DNA of 64,000 nucleotides, from contig NZ_BEWL01000005.1 of assembly GCF_002723915.1 (NCBI RefSeq), positions 122,995 to 186,994 on the forward strand, read 5' to 3'. The DNA comes from Gluconobacter albidus. Lineage in GTDB: Bacteria; Pseudomonadota; Alphaproteobacteria; Acetobacterales; Acetobacteraceae. This document shows, in pieces, positions 42,808 to 51,996 of this stretch. Every line of letters begins with the position of its first letter. The stretch's first letter is position 1. Under the pieces are notes generated by a model. It did no database searches. It saw only the letters and a program-made list of their open reading frames with translations, and was not told the DNA's origin. The position numbers were made by a program, and so were the translations under genes.

Positions 42808-44766
42808 ATGCCCCGTATTTCCCGCCTTCTTCTTGCGACGAGTATGCTTGTCGCTGTTCCGGCGCTGGCGTCCGTTCCGGCACAGGAGCCGGTTCAGCCC
42901 CAGAAGCCCAAGGCATCTCCTGCTCCGGAAGCCGTTTCTTCGTCCGTCCCCGAGACTGTTACGGTGACGGCAAACCGCATCCCACAGGATCTGAGCAAGG
43001 TCGGCTCGCAGGTTACGGTTGTGACCCAGCGTGACATTGAACTTCTCCAGCGACGTGACCTTGCAGACCTTCTGGCTCGCGAGCCGGGCCTGAACATGGT
43101 GCGCACGGGTGGTCCTGGGGGTACGGGGTCGATCTTCATGCGCGGCACCAACGCCAATGAAGTGAAGGTGCGGCTGGACGGAATGGACATCAACGATCCG
43201 TCCACTCCGGCCGGGGCGTTCGATACGGCGCAGTTCCTCACCGACGGTCTGGCCCGCGTGGAAATCCTGCGCGGACCGCAGAGCGGCCTGTACGGTGCGG
43301 ATGCGATGGGCGGCGTCATCGACATGACGACCAAACAGGGGGAGGGGCCGCTGCACGGCTTCGTCCGGCTTGAAGGCGGCAGCTATTCCACCAAGAACCA
43401 GACGGCCGGGTTCTCGGGCTCGCTTCATCGCTTCCACTATATGGTCGAAGTCTCGCACAACCATGTCGGCGATTATCAGTCTGTGCCGAAAGCCATCCGT
43501 GCGCAGGTTCACGGCCATGACGTCGCGTCCAACCGCAACGACAACCGCACGGCCAATGTGCGCCTCGGCTATGACGTGACGGACAATTTCGATCTCGGCT
43601 TCACGGCCCATTTGACGCAGGCGGATTACGAATACGTCGCCGACGATTACAGCTCCTATCCGGCGCTGCCCTCAGCCCAGCAGAATGAGAGTGACCTCAA
43701 ACAGGCTATTCTGCGCGGCACGGCGCATCTGAAATCCTTCAAGGGCGTGTTCGAGCAGACGCTGGGCGTCGGTTACGTCACCTATCGCCGCCACGACATT
43801 ACGGCCGGAGAATCAGACATCGCGTCCAACCGTGGTGACCGGCTGAAAGTGGACTGGCAGGGCCTGACGCATCTCGGCCATAACGGCTCATTCCTCGTCG
43901 GATATGATTATATCCGTGAGCGCATCCTGACGCCGATCGACGCCCAGACCACGACGAACGCTGCTTGGGGACAGCTTGAGGGCCACTGGCACGATATTCT
44001 CTTCGGTTCGGCCAATATCCGCTACGACAACAATTCGCGTTACGGCAATTACGTGACATGGCGCGTGGCCCCGGCCGTAAAAATCCCCGGAACGGGCCTG
44101 ACGCTGAAGGCCAGCGGTGGCTCGGGCTTCCACGGACCGTCGCTGAACCAGCTTTTCGTCAGCTACCCAGCCTATTATTTCCTCGCGAACCCGAACCTGC
44201 GGGCCGAGCGCCTTCTGGGCTTCGATGCCGGGTTTGAAGAGCGCCTCCTGAACGGAAAGCTGACCTTTGGGGCCGACTATTACGGCAACCATGTCCGGAA
44301 TCTCATCAACACGGCGCTGTCGGGCTACAACTACACCTATGTCAACGTCGCGCGCGCCCAGACGCATGGTGTTGAGGCGTTTGTCGATTACCGCATCATC
44401 AAAAGCGTTGATCTGCGCGGCACCTATACCTGGACGGATGCCACAGACCGCAGCACCGGTGCGGCCCTCGTGCGCCGTCCCCGCCACAAGGCCACGGCCA
44501 GCGTCATCTGGACGCCGACCAAGCGCCTGAGCATCACGCCGAGCCTGCTCTATGTCAGCGGCTGGCATGATCTCGACCGCTACACATCCATGAGCACGAT
44601 CGGCCATGATTACGTGACGGTGAACATCGCCGCGGAATACAAGCTGGCGAACTTCGTCACGCTGTTTGCGCGTGGCGACAATCTGGGGAACCGCTATTAT
44701 GAAAACCCGGTCGGCTATCTCCAGCCGGGCCGGTCTTTCTACGGCGGTGTGACGTTTGGCCTTTAA
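42808..44766 (+). CDS. btuB: TonB-dependent cobalamin receptor
   Basis: Outer-membrane vitamin B12 receptor, 652 residues. Signal peptide RISRLLLATSMLVAVPALAS, then a TonB-box-like ETVTVTANRIPQD, plug motifs LADLLAREPGLNMVRTGGPG, IFMRGTNANEVKVRLDGMDI and VEILRGPQSGLYGADAMGG, and a barrel that ends RSFYGGVTFGL. Placement behind a cobalamin riboswitch and before a Btu-type ABC transporter makes the substrate assignment strong. It overlaps the next gene by 11 bp. Confidence 0.93.
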   Translation: MPRISRLLLATSMLVAVPALASVPAQEPVQPQKPKASPAPEAVSSSVPETVTVTANRIPQDLSKVGSQVTVVTQRDIELLQRRDLADLLAREPGLNMVRTGGPGGTGSIFMRGTNANEVKVRLDGMDINDPSTPAGAFDTAQFLTDGLARVEILRGPQSGLYGADAMGGVIDMTTKQGEGPLHGFVRLEGGSYSTKNQTAGFSGSLHRFHYMVEVSHNHVGDYQSVPKAIRAQVHGHDVASNRNDNRTANVRLGYDVTDNFDLGFTAHLTQADYEYVADDYSSYPALPSAQQNESDLKQAILRGTAHLKSFKGVFEQTLGVGYVTYRRHDITAGESDIASNRGDRLKVDWQGLTHLGHNGSFLVGYDYIRERILTPIDAQTTTNAAWGQLEGHWHDILFGSANIRYDNNSRYGNYVTWRVAPAVKIPGTGLTLKASGGSGFHGPSLNQLFVSYPAYYFLANPNLRAERLLGFDAGFEERLLNGKLTFGADYYGNHVRNLINTALSGYNYTYVNVARAQTHGVEAFVDYRIIKSVDLRGTYTWTDATDRSTGAALVRRPRHKATASVIWTPTKRLSITPSLLYVSGWHDLDRYTSMSTIGHDYVTVNIAAEYKLANFVTLFARGDNLGNRYYENPVGYLQPGRSFYGGVTFGL

Positions 44767-45616
44767 GGCATTCCTTCACGTCCTCTCAGCCCCGGCGGCA
44801 GTCCTTCTGCTGTCGGGCGCCCTCGCCGGATCGGCCTGTGCCGGTCCGGTACGGACCCGTATCGTTTCTCTCAATCTGTGTACGGACGAACTGCTGCTCG
44901 AACTGGCAGACCCGTCCCATATCCTCGGCCTCAGCCCGCTGGCGACGGACTGCGCGGAATCCGTCCGCTGCGAACTGGCACAGACCTATCCCGTGCAGCG
45001 TCCTGACGGCGAGAACCTCGTCGCGACCCATCCCGACCTCGTTCTGGACGGCACATGGCACCGCTCGACCGTCCCGATCGTGATGGACGCCCTGCATGTT
45101 CCGTTCGTCCAGTTGCCGTCGATTGCCTCCCTTGCGGACATTCCCGTTCAAATCCGCACTGTCGCCCAGGCCATCGGCGAAGACGCACGCGGCGCGGACA
45201 TGATCCGCGTGTTTGAAGCCCGCCTCGAAAGCCTCCATCCCGCCAATCCGGAAAAAATCCTGACGGCGACGGTTGTTGGTGCGAACCTTGCGGGAGAAGA
45301 GGGCGGCCTGATCTCCGATCTTCTCAAACGCGCCGGCTTCCGCCTGTCCCCCTCCGAACGGTCGGACGGCACCATCGCGATGGAAACCCTGATCGCCCAT
45401 CCGCCAGACCTTCTGGTGACCGGCATGATTTCCGAAGGCGCCTCTCTGGCCGAAAATGTCGTTCACCATCCCGCACTACAGGGACGCTTTACGGGCATGC
45501 ATCGTCTGGCGCTTCCCGGCCGTCTGACGATGTGCGGCACGCCTGAAACGCTCGATGCACTGGAGGCGCTGATCGCCGCACATGATCGCCTGACCGCCGC
45601 GGAGCCTTTACCATGA
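44756..45616 (+). CDS. btuF: cobalamin ABC transporter periplasmic binding protein (BtuF-like)
   Basis: 286 residues of the helical-backbone binding-protein class (TroA/BtuF). The N terminus has a signal sequence (VLLLSGALAGSACA), then RIVSLNLCTDELLLELADP and HPDLVLDGTWHR. The TTG start at 44756 lies inside the btuB stop region; no ATG or GTG allows the signal peptide, so TTG is likely. The predicted role is periplasmic capture of B12 delivered by BtuB. Confidence 0.82.
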   Translation: MAFKAFLHVLSAPAAVLLLSGALAGSACAGPVRTRIVSLNLCTDELLLELADPSHILGLSPLATDCAESVRCELAQTYPVQRPDGENLVATHPDLVLDGTWHRSTVPIVMDALHVPFVQLPSIASLADIPVQIRTVAQAIGEDARGADMIRVFEARLESLHPANPEKILTATVVGANLAGEEGGLISDLLKRAGFRLSPSERSDGTIAMETLIAHPPDLLVTGMISEGASLAENVVHHPALQGRFTGMHRLALPGRLTMCGTPETLDALEALIAAHDRLTAAEPLP

Positions 45617-46599
45617 GCCGTTACGCCCTGACCGTCGCCATTCTCGCCATGCTGGTTCTGGCCCTCGCCATCCTGTCGCTGGCCGCGGGCCCGGCGGGGA
45701 TCGGCGTCCTTCAGGGCCTGTCCGACATGCTGCAGGGCCGCGAGACGATTGCCGCGACCATTATCGGCCAGATCCGCCTGCCGCGTGTCATTCTTGCCCT
45801 GCTGGTTGGCGGTACGCTTGGCCTGTCAGGAGCGGCCCTTCAGGGGCTGGTCCGCAATCCGCTTGCTGATCCGGGTGTGCTCGGCATTTCAGGCTGCGGG
45901 GCGCTCGGCGCCGTACTGGTTTTTTATACCGGCGTCTCGGCCGTGTGGGCGCCTGCGCTCCCCCTGGCGGCCCTGTCCGGCGCCGGGCTCGCAACGCTTC
46001 TGCTTCTGGCGCTCACGCGCGGCGGGACACTCGTCCTGGTGCTGGCCGGTGCGGCTCTGGGCTCCATGAGCGCCGCCCTTCTGGCCCTGACGCTCAATCT
46101 CGTGCCGAGCCCCTATGCGTCCTATGAAATCATGCACTGGCTCATGGGGTCCCTGTCCCGTGCGAGCCTGCATGATGTTCTGATCGCTTTGCCCGGTCTG
46201 CTCGTCGGGTCGGCGTTCCTGCTTGGGACAGGACGTTCGCTGGATGCCCTGACCCTTGGCGAGGACGTGGCCCATACGATGGGTTTTTCCCTGCGCGCCG
46301 TGCAATGGCGCGTCGTGATCGGAACGGCACTGGCGGTTGGAAGCGGTGTGGCCGTCGCGGGCGGGATCGGGTTCGTCGGCCTCGTCATGCCGCATCTGCT
46401 GCGCCCGCTTGTCGGAGCGCGCCCCTCGCGCCTGCTCCTGCCGTCCGCGCTGGGAGGGGCCGCACTGCTGCTGGCGGCGGATCTGTTCGTGCGGCTGCCA
46501 GTCAGCGGCACCGAACTGCAACTCGGTGTCGTCACCTCCCTGATCGGAACGCCGGTCTTTTTCTGGCAGGTCTGGCGCCTGCGCGGACGCCCGGTATGA
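45613..46599 (+). CDS. btuC: cobalamin ABC transporter permease (BtuC/FecCD family)
   Basis: 328 residues, about ten membrane helices. LPRVILALLVGGTLGLSGAA (the FecCD core), NPLADPGVLGISGCGALGA, and GGIGFVGLVMPHLLRPLVG (the ATPase-contact loop) are all typical. Its ATG overlaps the btuF stop by 4 bp. It forms the membrane channel of the B12 importer. Confidence 0.9.
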   Translation: MSRYALTVAILAMLVLALAILSLAAGPAGIGVLQGLSDMLQGRETIAATIIGQIRLPRVILALLVGGTLGLSGAALQGLVRNPLADPGVLGISGCGALGAVLVFYTGVSAVWAPALPLAALSGAGLATLLLLALTRGGTLVLVLAGAALGSMSAALLALTLNLVPSPYASYEIMHWLMGSLSRASLHDVLIALPGLLVGSAFLLGTGRSLDALTLGEDVAHTMGFSLRAVQWRVVIGTALAVGSGVAVAGGIGFVGLVMPHLLRPLVGARPSRLLLPSALGGAALLLAADLFVRLPVSGTELQLGVVTSLIGTPVFFWQVWRLRGRPV

Positions 46600-46609
46600 G
46601 GCGCGGATC

Positions 46610-47380
46610 ATGATCCTCCAGACCGACACACTCAGCCTGACCCTTCAGGGGAACAGGCTTCTGCATGACATCACGCTCGACGTCCGCCCCGGCGAAGTCC
46701 TCGGCCTGATCGGTCCCAATGGTGCAGGCAAAAGCACATTCCTGCGCGTCATGGCCGGACTGCTCCGCCCGGAGACCGGCCGTGTCCTGCTGGACGGGCA
46801 AGACCTGTTCTCCATGCCGCCCGAACAGCGCGGGCGGCATCTGGCCTATCTCCCGCAGGACGCCCCGGCCGCCATCGGCATGAGCGTACGGGATGTTATT
46901 GCGCTCGGCCGTCTGCCCCATCGCCGTACGGCGACGGCGGAACAGGATGCCGCAGCCGTTCAGCAGGCCCTGGAGGTCGTGGGGATGAGTGCGTTTGCGG
47001 ACCGCTCCTGCGTCAGTCTGTCAGGGGGAGAACGTGCGCGCGTTCTGCTCGCCCGGGCCCTTGCGGTTGAGGCCCCCGTCCTGCTGGCGGATGAACCGGT
47101 CGCAGCGCTCGACCCTGCTCAGGCCCTGACGGTCATGGAACTGTTTAACCGGTACGCGGCGCAGGGTCAGGCCGTGGCCGTCATCCTGCATGATCTGGCG
47201 CTTGCCGCCCGTTTCTGTACCCGGATCGCCGTGCTGTCGGAGGGCGCTCTTGTCAGCATCGGGGCTCCGTCCGACGTTCTGACGGATGCCCTGTTTTCCG
47301 AGGTTTACGGTGTGGCGGTACGACGCTGCGGAGAGGTTGTCGTGCCCTGGTCGCTGGTGTCGAGAAACCGTGTGCTATAA
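46610..47380 (+). CDS. btuD: cobalamin ABC transporter ATPase (BtuD-like)
   Basis: 256 residues. Walker A is GPNGAGKSTFL (about 36-46), the Q-loop YLPQDAPAAIG, signature LSGGERARVLLARAL and Walker B VLLADEPVAALD. FecE/BtuD-type. Starts 10 bp after btuC. The last 76 bp lie antisense to the end of the convergent symporter gene, so both reading frames use the same DNA. Confidence 0.9.
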   Translation: MILQTDTLSLTLQGNRLLHDITLDVRPGEVLGLIGPNGAGKSTFLRVMAGLLRPETGRVLLDGQDLFSMPPEQRGRHLAYLPQDAPAAIGMSVRDVIALGRLPHRRTATAEQDAAAVQQALEVVGMSAFADRSCVSLSGGERARVLLARALAVEAPVLLADEPVAALDPAQALTVMELFNRYAAQGQAVAVILHDLALAARFCTRIAVLSEGALVSIGAPSDVLTDALFSEVYGVAVRRCGEVVVPWSLVSRNRVL

Positions 47381-48327
47381 CGCCGTGCCAGCAGCGTGCA
47401 GGTGAACAGCTGGATCTGGTGATAGATCATGAGTGGCAGCACGATGATGCCGACCGACGCTGCCGGAAAAATGACGCTCGCCATCGGCACGCCAGACGCC
47501 AGAGACTTCTTCGATCCGCAGAACTGAAGCGCGATGCTGTTTGATGTTGTCTGCCCAAGCCCCTTGCCCATCAGATGCGACAGACCCAGAACCAGCGCCA
47601 GCATGGCACTGTCGAGCAAGGCGACTTCCAGAAGATGCGCGCCCGAAACGCGATGCCAGATCCCCTCCACAACGGCGGAACTGAACGCGGTATAGACCAC
47701 GACGACGATAGACCCGCGGTCGGTAAACGAGATCAGGATTTTGTGCTTGCGCACGATCGGCCCGACCCATTTCTGAAGGATCTGTCCCAGCGCGAAGGGC
47801 AGCAGAAGCTCCTTGCTCACATCGAGAATGGAGCCCAGTGGCGAATGCTCCGCCCCCACATGCCCGAGCACCAGCCCGGTCAGCAGCGGCGTCATCGCGA
47901 TGCCGGCAATGTTGGAGACCGTCGCCGCACAGATCGCCGCCGTGACATTCCCCTTCGCAATGGACGTCAGCGCAATGGAAGACTGTACGGTGGACGGCAG
48001 GCAGCACAGGAACAGTACACCCGACCACAGTTCTTCGCCGAACAGCGCGTCGGGAAAGACCGCCCGGAACAGCAGATGCAGCCCGACCCCAAGCAAAGGG
48101 AACAAGGCAAACGTGCAGAGCAGAACGCTGCCCTGAAGTTTCCAGTCCTTCACGCTGCCCACAATGGCGTGACGTTCGAGTTTCGCGCCCTGAAAGAAGA
48201 ACATGAACGTGATGAGGATCGTCACGACATGCTGAAGGATATGCTCCACCTGCCCGCGGCAGGGAAGGATGGAGGCCAGCGCAATCGCGCAGATCAGGGA
48301 CATGAGAAAGGGGTCGAGGCGCTTCAT
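47305..48327 (-). CDS. bile acid:sodium symporter family protein
   Basis: 340 residues with about ten helices. FMFFFQGAKLERHAI after helix 2, and FLCCLPSTVQSSIALTSIAKGN mid-protein, are the SBF-like/YfeH family signature with conserved Gln/Ser/Pro at the crossover. The C terminal about 25 residues (FLDTSDQGTTTSPQRR) lie in the overlap with btuD and are polar, so they may be a late, nonconserved addition. The substrate is unknown; relatives carry organic anions or sulfonates. Confidence 0.8.
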   Translation of the reverse strand: MKRLDPFLMSLICAIALASILPCRGQVEHILQHVVTILITFMFFFQGAKLERHAIVGSVKDWKLQGSVLLCTFALFPLLGVGLHLLFRAVFPDALFGEELWSGVLFLCCLPSTVQSSIALTSIAKGNVTAAICAATVSNIAGIAMTPLLTGLVLGHVGAEHSPLGSILDVSKELLLPFALGQILQKWVGPIVRKHKILISFTDRGSIVVVVYTAFSSAVVEGIWHRVSGAHLLEVALLDSAMLALVLGLSHLMGKGLGQTTSNSIALQFCGSKKSLASGVPMASVIFPAASVGIIVLPLMIYHQIQLFTCTLLARRYSTRFLDTSDQGTTTSPQRRTATP

Positions 48328-48685
48328 GCCGCACTATGTCCGTATCCACCTCGAACATGCAACGGTCCTGCAGATGGAGAGGCGGGTTTTGATCGGGTCC
48401 TGTGTTTCAGTCCTTGTGGCTTGATCTGTCCAAGATCACCTACAATATGGGTGTATTATACTCCTTGGGAGGGCTAACCCTGCGGCATCGCGATCCGTAA
48501 CAGAACAGGTGCTGGTCCCTCCATTTAATAGATCGGATTCCAGTTGCCTTTCCTGACAGACATGCTTGATATCTGCCGGTATCTGAAAACCGGTTTGGAC
48601 CTTACAGGCTGCCGGGAACACTTTTATATATACAAGCCAACCCTGAAATCGTTGAAGCAGATCTCATTCGGTGGGACATTGTATC
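48328..48685. other. intergenic region, divergent to symporter and GT cluster
   Basis: 358 bp with no gene I can support. A TATATA run at about 48625-48630 is a possible -10 for the following glycosyltransferase gene, but no -35 at proper spacing was found. The base composition falls from about 60 % GC to AT-richer sequence across it, so the accessory region probably begins here. Confidence 0.5.
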
Positions 48686-50605
48686 ATGACTGATCATGGG
48701 GAAGGGCAAAATCCCATACCTGAATCATCAATGGAGGCGTCAGCTACATCTCCTGAGGAAGCAATCCTGAAAGAGTTCTTTGACGAACATTATTATCGAC
48801 AGCACTATCCGGAGGATGTCCCTCCCGATCAGGATGCTTTCTCGCATTTCATGACAGTGGGATGGCGCGCGGGATACAATCCCTCGGCTGACTTTGACAC
48901 GCGGTTTTATCTGGACAGCAATCCGGATGTGAGTTCGGCTTCGCTAAATCCGCTTGAGCATTATGCTCTTTCAGGGCGTTCCGAGGGACGGCCAGCTCTG
49001 CCACCAGTGCAGGACAATCCGAGTCCGCCCGATGATGCGTTGATCTCTGGTATGGATGTCGTGGCTGCTGATTTTGATCCTGAGTTCTATCGACGGCACA
49101 ATCCTGACATCTCGGGAAGTGACGAGGACCTGCTGCGTCATTTCATGACGTCCGGCTGGAGGGAAAAGCGCGATCCCAGTCCGGATTTTGATGTCGGATA
49201 TTATCTCTGGGCAAATCCGGATGTTGCTGCGGCAGACATTAACCCTCTGTTGCATTATCGGTTACATGTGGCCACCGAAATTCGGCCCCGTCTTCAACCT
49301 CATGCGATAGAGCGGGCTGTTCTGAGGAACTGTCAGGCGGTGCAGGATAGAGAACCTTTGTGGCAACTTCCGGAACAGGAAAAAGCTGTTGACGAAGAGT
49401 ACCTGACCTTTTTTCTGGAGCGTGCTCGCAAGGACCAAAATCAGGGTGCGGGGTTGGTCGTCTCAATCAGTCATGATGACTATCGTCTGGCGCCAGCGGG
49501 TGTATGGAATTGCGTTCGCGATGAGGCTCAAGCTTTTTCTTTTCATCAATGGGCCTATCTCCATCTTTTCCCATCGTGTGCCATCCCCATGCTTGCTCCT
49601 CTGCATCAGGGAGAGTTTGTTGCGTCTTTAAACGGCCAGTATATTGGACGTGTAGCCGTCGATACTCTGTTGAAGGTTCTGGCGGTACAACAGGTTCACT
49701 ATCCCAGCCGTCATCTGGTCATTCACAACCTTCTGGGAGTAGTGCCAGAATGCATCCCTGTCATTGCGCAGCAAATGCGGGTGCAGAAGAGTATCTTCTG
49801 GGTGCATGATTTTTCCACGATCTGTCCGTCTCATACCTTGATGAGAAATGACATCGCGTTCTGCGATGCTCCCGCACCCACATCTCCTGCATGTCAGATC
49901 TGCGCATACGGCGAGGAGAGAGAAGCGCATCTCCACAGAGTCAGAAAGCTTTTCGAAGCACTGCATCCTGAAGTCATGGCGCCGTCGCGCTACATGCTGT
50001 CTTTCTGGCAGGAAAAAACGGATTTACCTATCGCCGGTATATCTGTTCAGGAGCATGCGTTCATCACGGCCAGAGTCCCTGTCGAAAGCCGCTCAACCAG
50101 TATTCTGAAGATCGGATTCATGGGCTCCCCCGTCTTCCATAAAGGATGGGATATTTACCAGAAGCTGGCTGCACGGTTTGCTGGGGACCAGCGATATGAA
50201 TTTTTTTACCTCGGCTCAATGGCCCAGGATGTTGCGAATATTACGTCTCTGTCCGAAACGCTGATGCAGGACGATCGTGATGCCCTGCAGAAATGCATTC
50301 TTCGGAACAGGATTGATGTCATCGTAAACTGCTCGCGCTCTCCGGAAGCGTTCTGCCTTGAGGCTTATGAAGCTATCGCTGCGGGAGCTTTTCTTCTTGC
50401 GCCACAGAGAAGTGGGAATGTTGAAGATATCCTGGCATCTTCAGGGAATACGTTTGGCCACGTTGTCCGCGACGAGAAGGACCTCACAGACCTGTTCAAT
50501 ACAGGCGAAATAGCGTCTCTGGTGGCAGGTTCCTGTAGAGCGACAGGAAGCCTCGTCATTCGTTCCGGTACTTTTTCGTACCTCGTGCCGGAGACTGCGC
50601 ATTGA
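48686..50605 (+). CDS. GT4-like glycosyltransferase with N-terminal fourfold repeat
   Basis: 639 residues. Residues about 30-205 hold four repeat units of 37-40 aa, built around F-D-x-x-[FY]-Y-x-x-x-[NY]-P-[DE]-[VI]...H-[FY], arranged as two tandem pairs. The C-terminal domain is glycosyltransferase group 1-like: ILKIGFMGSPVFHKGWDIY (about 475-493) followed by a Rossmann-type EAFCLEAYEAIAAGAFLLAP. The repeats are common in large polysaccharide-decorating transferases and may bind protein or glycan. ATG 48686 follows GTGGGA; GTG 48671 is alternative. The stop overlaps the next start (TTGA). GC is about 55 %, lower than the core. Confidence 0.78.
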   Translation: MTDHGEGQNPIPESSMEASATSPEEAILKEFFDEHYYRQHYPEDVPPDQDAFSHFMTVGWRAGYNPSADFDTRFYLDSNPDVSSASLNPLEHYALSGRSEGRPALPPVQDNPSPPDDALISGMDVVAADFDPEFYRRHNPDISGSDEDLLRHFMTSGWREKRDPSPDFDVGYYLWANPDVAAADINPLLHYRLHVATEIRPRLQPHAIERAVLRNCQAVQDREPLWQLPEQEKAVDEEYLTFFLERARKDQNQGAGLVVSISHDDYRLAPAGVWNCVRDEAQAFSFHQWAYLHLFPSCAIPMLAPLHQGEFVASLNGQYIGRVAVDTLLKVLAVQQVHYPSRHLVIHNLLGVVPECIPVIAQQMRVQKSIFWVHDFSTICPSHTLMRNDIAFCDAPAPTSPACQICAYGEEREAHLHRVRKLFEALHPEVMAPSRYMLSFWQEKTDLPIAGISVQEHAFITARVPVESRSTSILKIGFMGSPVFHKGWDIYQKLAARFAGDQRYEFFYLGSMAQDVANITSLSETLMQDDRDALQKCILRNRIDVIVNCSRSPEAFCLEAYEAIAAGAFLLAPQRSGNVEDILASSGNTFGHVVRDEKDLTDLFNTGEIASLVAGSCRATGSLVIRSGTFSYLVPETAH

Positions 50606-51651
50606 CGGTTTACTGCTTTACAAGCGCTACTTATTCCTACCTCGGGCGTGCCCGGGTTCTGGCAAAAACTGTGCGCGAACATCATCCGGACTGGGTCTTC
50701 TGTCTTTGTCTATGTGATGTTCCACCACAGGCTTTCGATCCGGCCATGGATCGGGAAATGTTTGACGAGGTGGTTTCTGTCACGGAACTGGGCATTCCTG
50801 ATCTGCCAGCCTGGATGTTCAGACATAATATTGTTGAACTCTCTACGGCGGTGAAGGGAAAAATGCTGTGCAGGCTTCTGGAGAAACCGGATGCTGACAG
50901 CGTGGTTTACATCGACCCCGACATCGCCATTTTCAATCCGTTGATGCATGTCATGGATCTGTTGAAAAATCACCCGGTTGTTCTGACGCCACATCAGACC
51001 GAGCCAGAGACCCATCCGCAGGGAATAGTCGATAACGAGATCGGGTCTCTCAAGCGTGGAATCTATAATCTGGGTTTCATGGCGATTGCCAATGTGCCGG
51101 AAGGACGTCGTATTGCTGAATGGTGGCGTGACAGACTTTTGGCTTATTGTCGGGATGATGCAGAGAATGGGTTGTTCACAGACCAAAAATGGTGCGATCT
51201 GATTCCTGCTCTCTTTGAAAATCCTGCAATCCTAAGGAACCCGGGATACAACGTGGCGAGTTGGAATCTGAGTCACAGGCCCATTCGGATTGATGGTCAC
51301 GGCCAGATTTTTGCTGCTGATGCCCCCCTGAGGTTTTTCCATTTCACAAAGGTGGATACAGCGGGCGAGGTCATGCTGGAGCGGTATGGCAGCGAAAGCA
51401 TCGCTCTCTTCGAGCTTCTGCGGTGGTATCGGGAAGCCATTCGCAAACAACAGCCTGCTGAAGTCCCGGCCAGGTACTGGTATTATGGTACATATGAAGA
51501 CGGCACCCCTATCCGTCGTCCGGAGCGTTTGATCTACAGGGACCGAAAAGACTTGCAATTAGCCTTTCCGGACCCTTATCGGTCGGGGCCAGAAAGTTTT
51601 CAGAGCTGGTGCACCATTCACAGGAGCGAACTGCCAAGAAAAGGGATTTAA
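50602..51651 (+). CDS. GT8-like glycosyltransferase
   Basis: 349 residues with the nucleotide-sugar DxD site in VVYIDPDIAIFNPL (about 108-121). Other conserved blocks: YCFTSATYSYLGRARVL at the N terminus, RHNIVELSTAVKGKML, and GIYNLGFMAIAN. These match the N-terminal domain of the 808-residue gene downstream (MEFNTAVKPFLM, YFDPDILLL, GVYNLGFLGAS), so the two are paralogues. The start is TTG 50602, overlapping the previous stop. Donor and acceptor are unknown. Confidence 0.78.
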   Translation: MTVYCFTSATYSYLGRARVLAKTVREHHPDWVFCLCLCDVPPQAFDPAMDREMFDEVVSVTELGIPDLPAWMFRHNIVELSTAVKGKMLCRLLEKPDADSVVYIDPDIAIFNPLMHVMDLLKNHPVVLTPHQTEPETHPQGIVDNEIGSLKRGIYNLGFMAIANVPEGRRIAEWWRDRLLAYCRDDAENGLFTDQKWCDLIPALFENPAILRNPGYNVASWNLSHRPIRIDGHGQIFAADAPLRFFHFTKVDTAGEVMLERYGSESIALFELLRWYREAIRKQQPAEVPARYWYYGTYEDGTPIRRPERLIYRDRKDLQLAFPDPYRSGPESFQSWCTIHRSELPRKGI

Positions 51652-51996
51652 GGCTCTTTTTTATGCGCGATAGAGCCGCCTGATTTCACAGGAGCAGACG
51701 AATCCAAGGGATACCAAAGTCAGGAAAAAGGATTTTCACCAGTCCTGTCCCACGGCATTCACAAGACCACTTCTTCAATAGACACTTTCTCCATCGTTCT
51801 GTGCCATATTCGCTCAAAAATACAAATAGAGTGATAGGCATTTTAATAATAGTCAAAAAAATTTTGAATTTTCCAATGATTGCGTGTGAAATATTTACGA
51901 CGCACTTTTGTGATGGTATAGTAATTTTAACACATTCGGCTGATTTCAACCCTAAAACATGTGGTTGAAGTTACTACTGGAGCCAGCAGCCCTCTT
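51652..51996. other. AT-rich intergenic region upstream of the fused glycosyltransferase
   Basis: 345 bp with no gene I can support. It contains the promoter candidate listed at 51894. A GGCTCT / AGAGCC pair at its left end encloses a T run but is not a clear terminator. Confidence 0.5.
51894..51922 (+). promoter_or_regulatory. candidate promoter with extended -10 for the fused glycosyltransferase
   Basis: TTTACG (51894-51899) and TATAGT (51917-51922) are 17 bp apart; TGG immediately before TATAGT makes an extended -10 (TGnTATA). It is about 75 bp upstream of the preferred ATG. The best promoter match in the glycan cluster. Confidence 0.5.
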
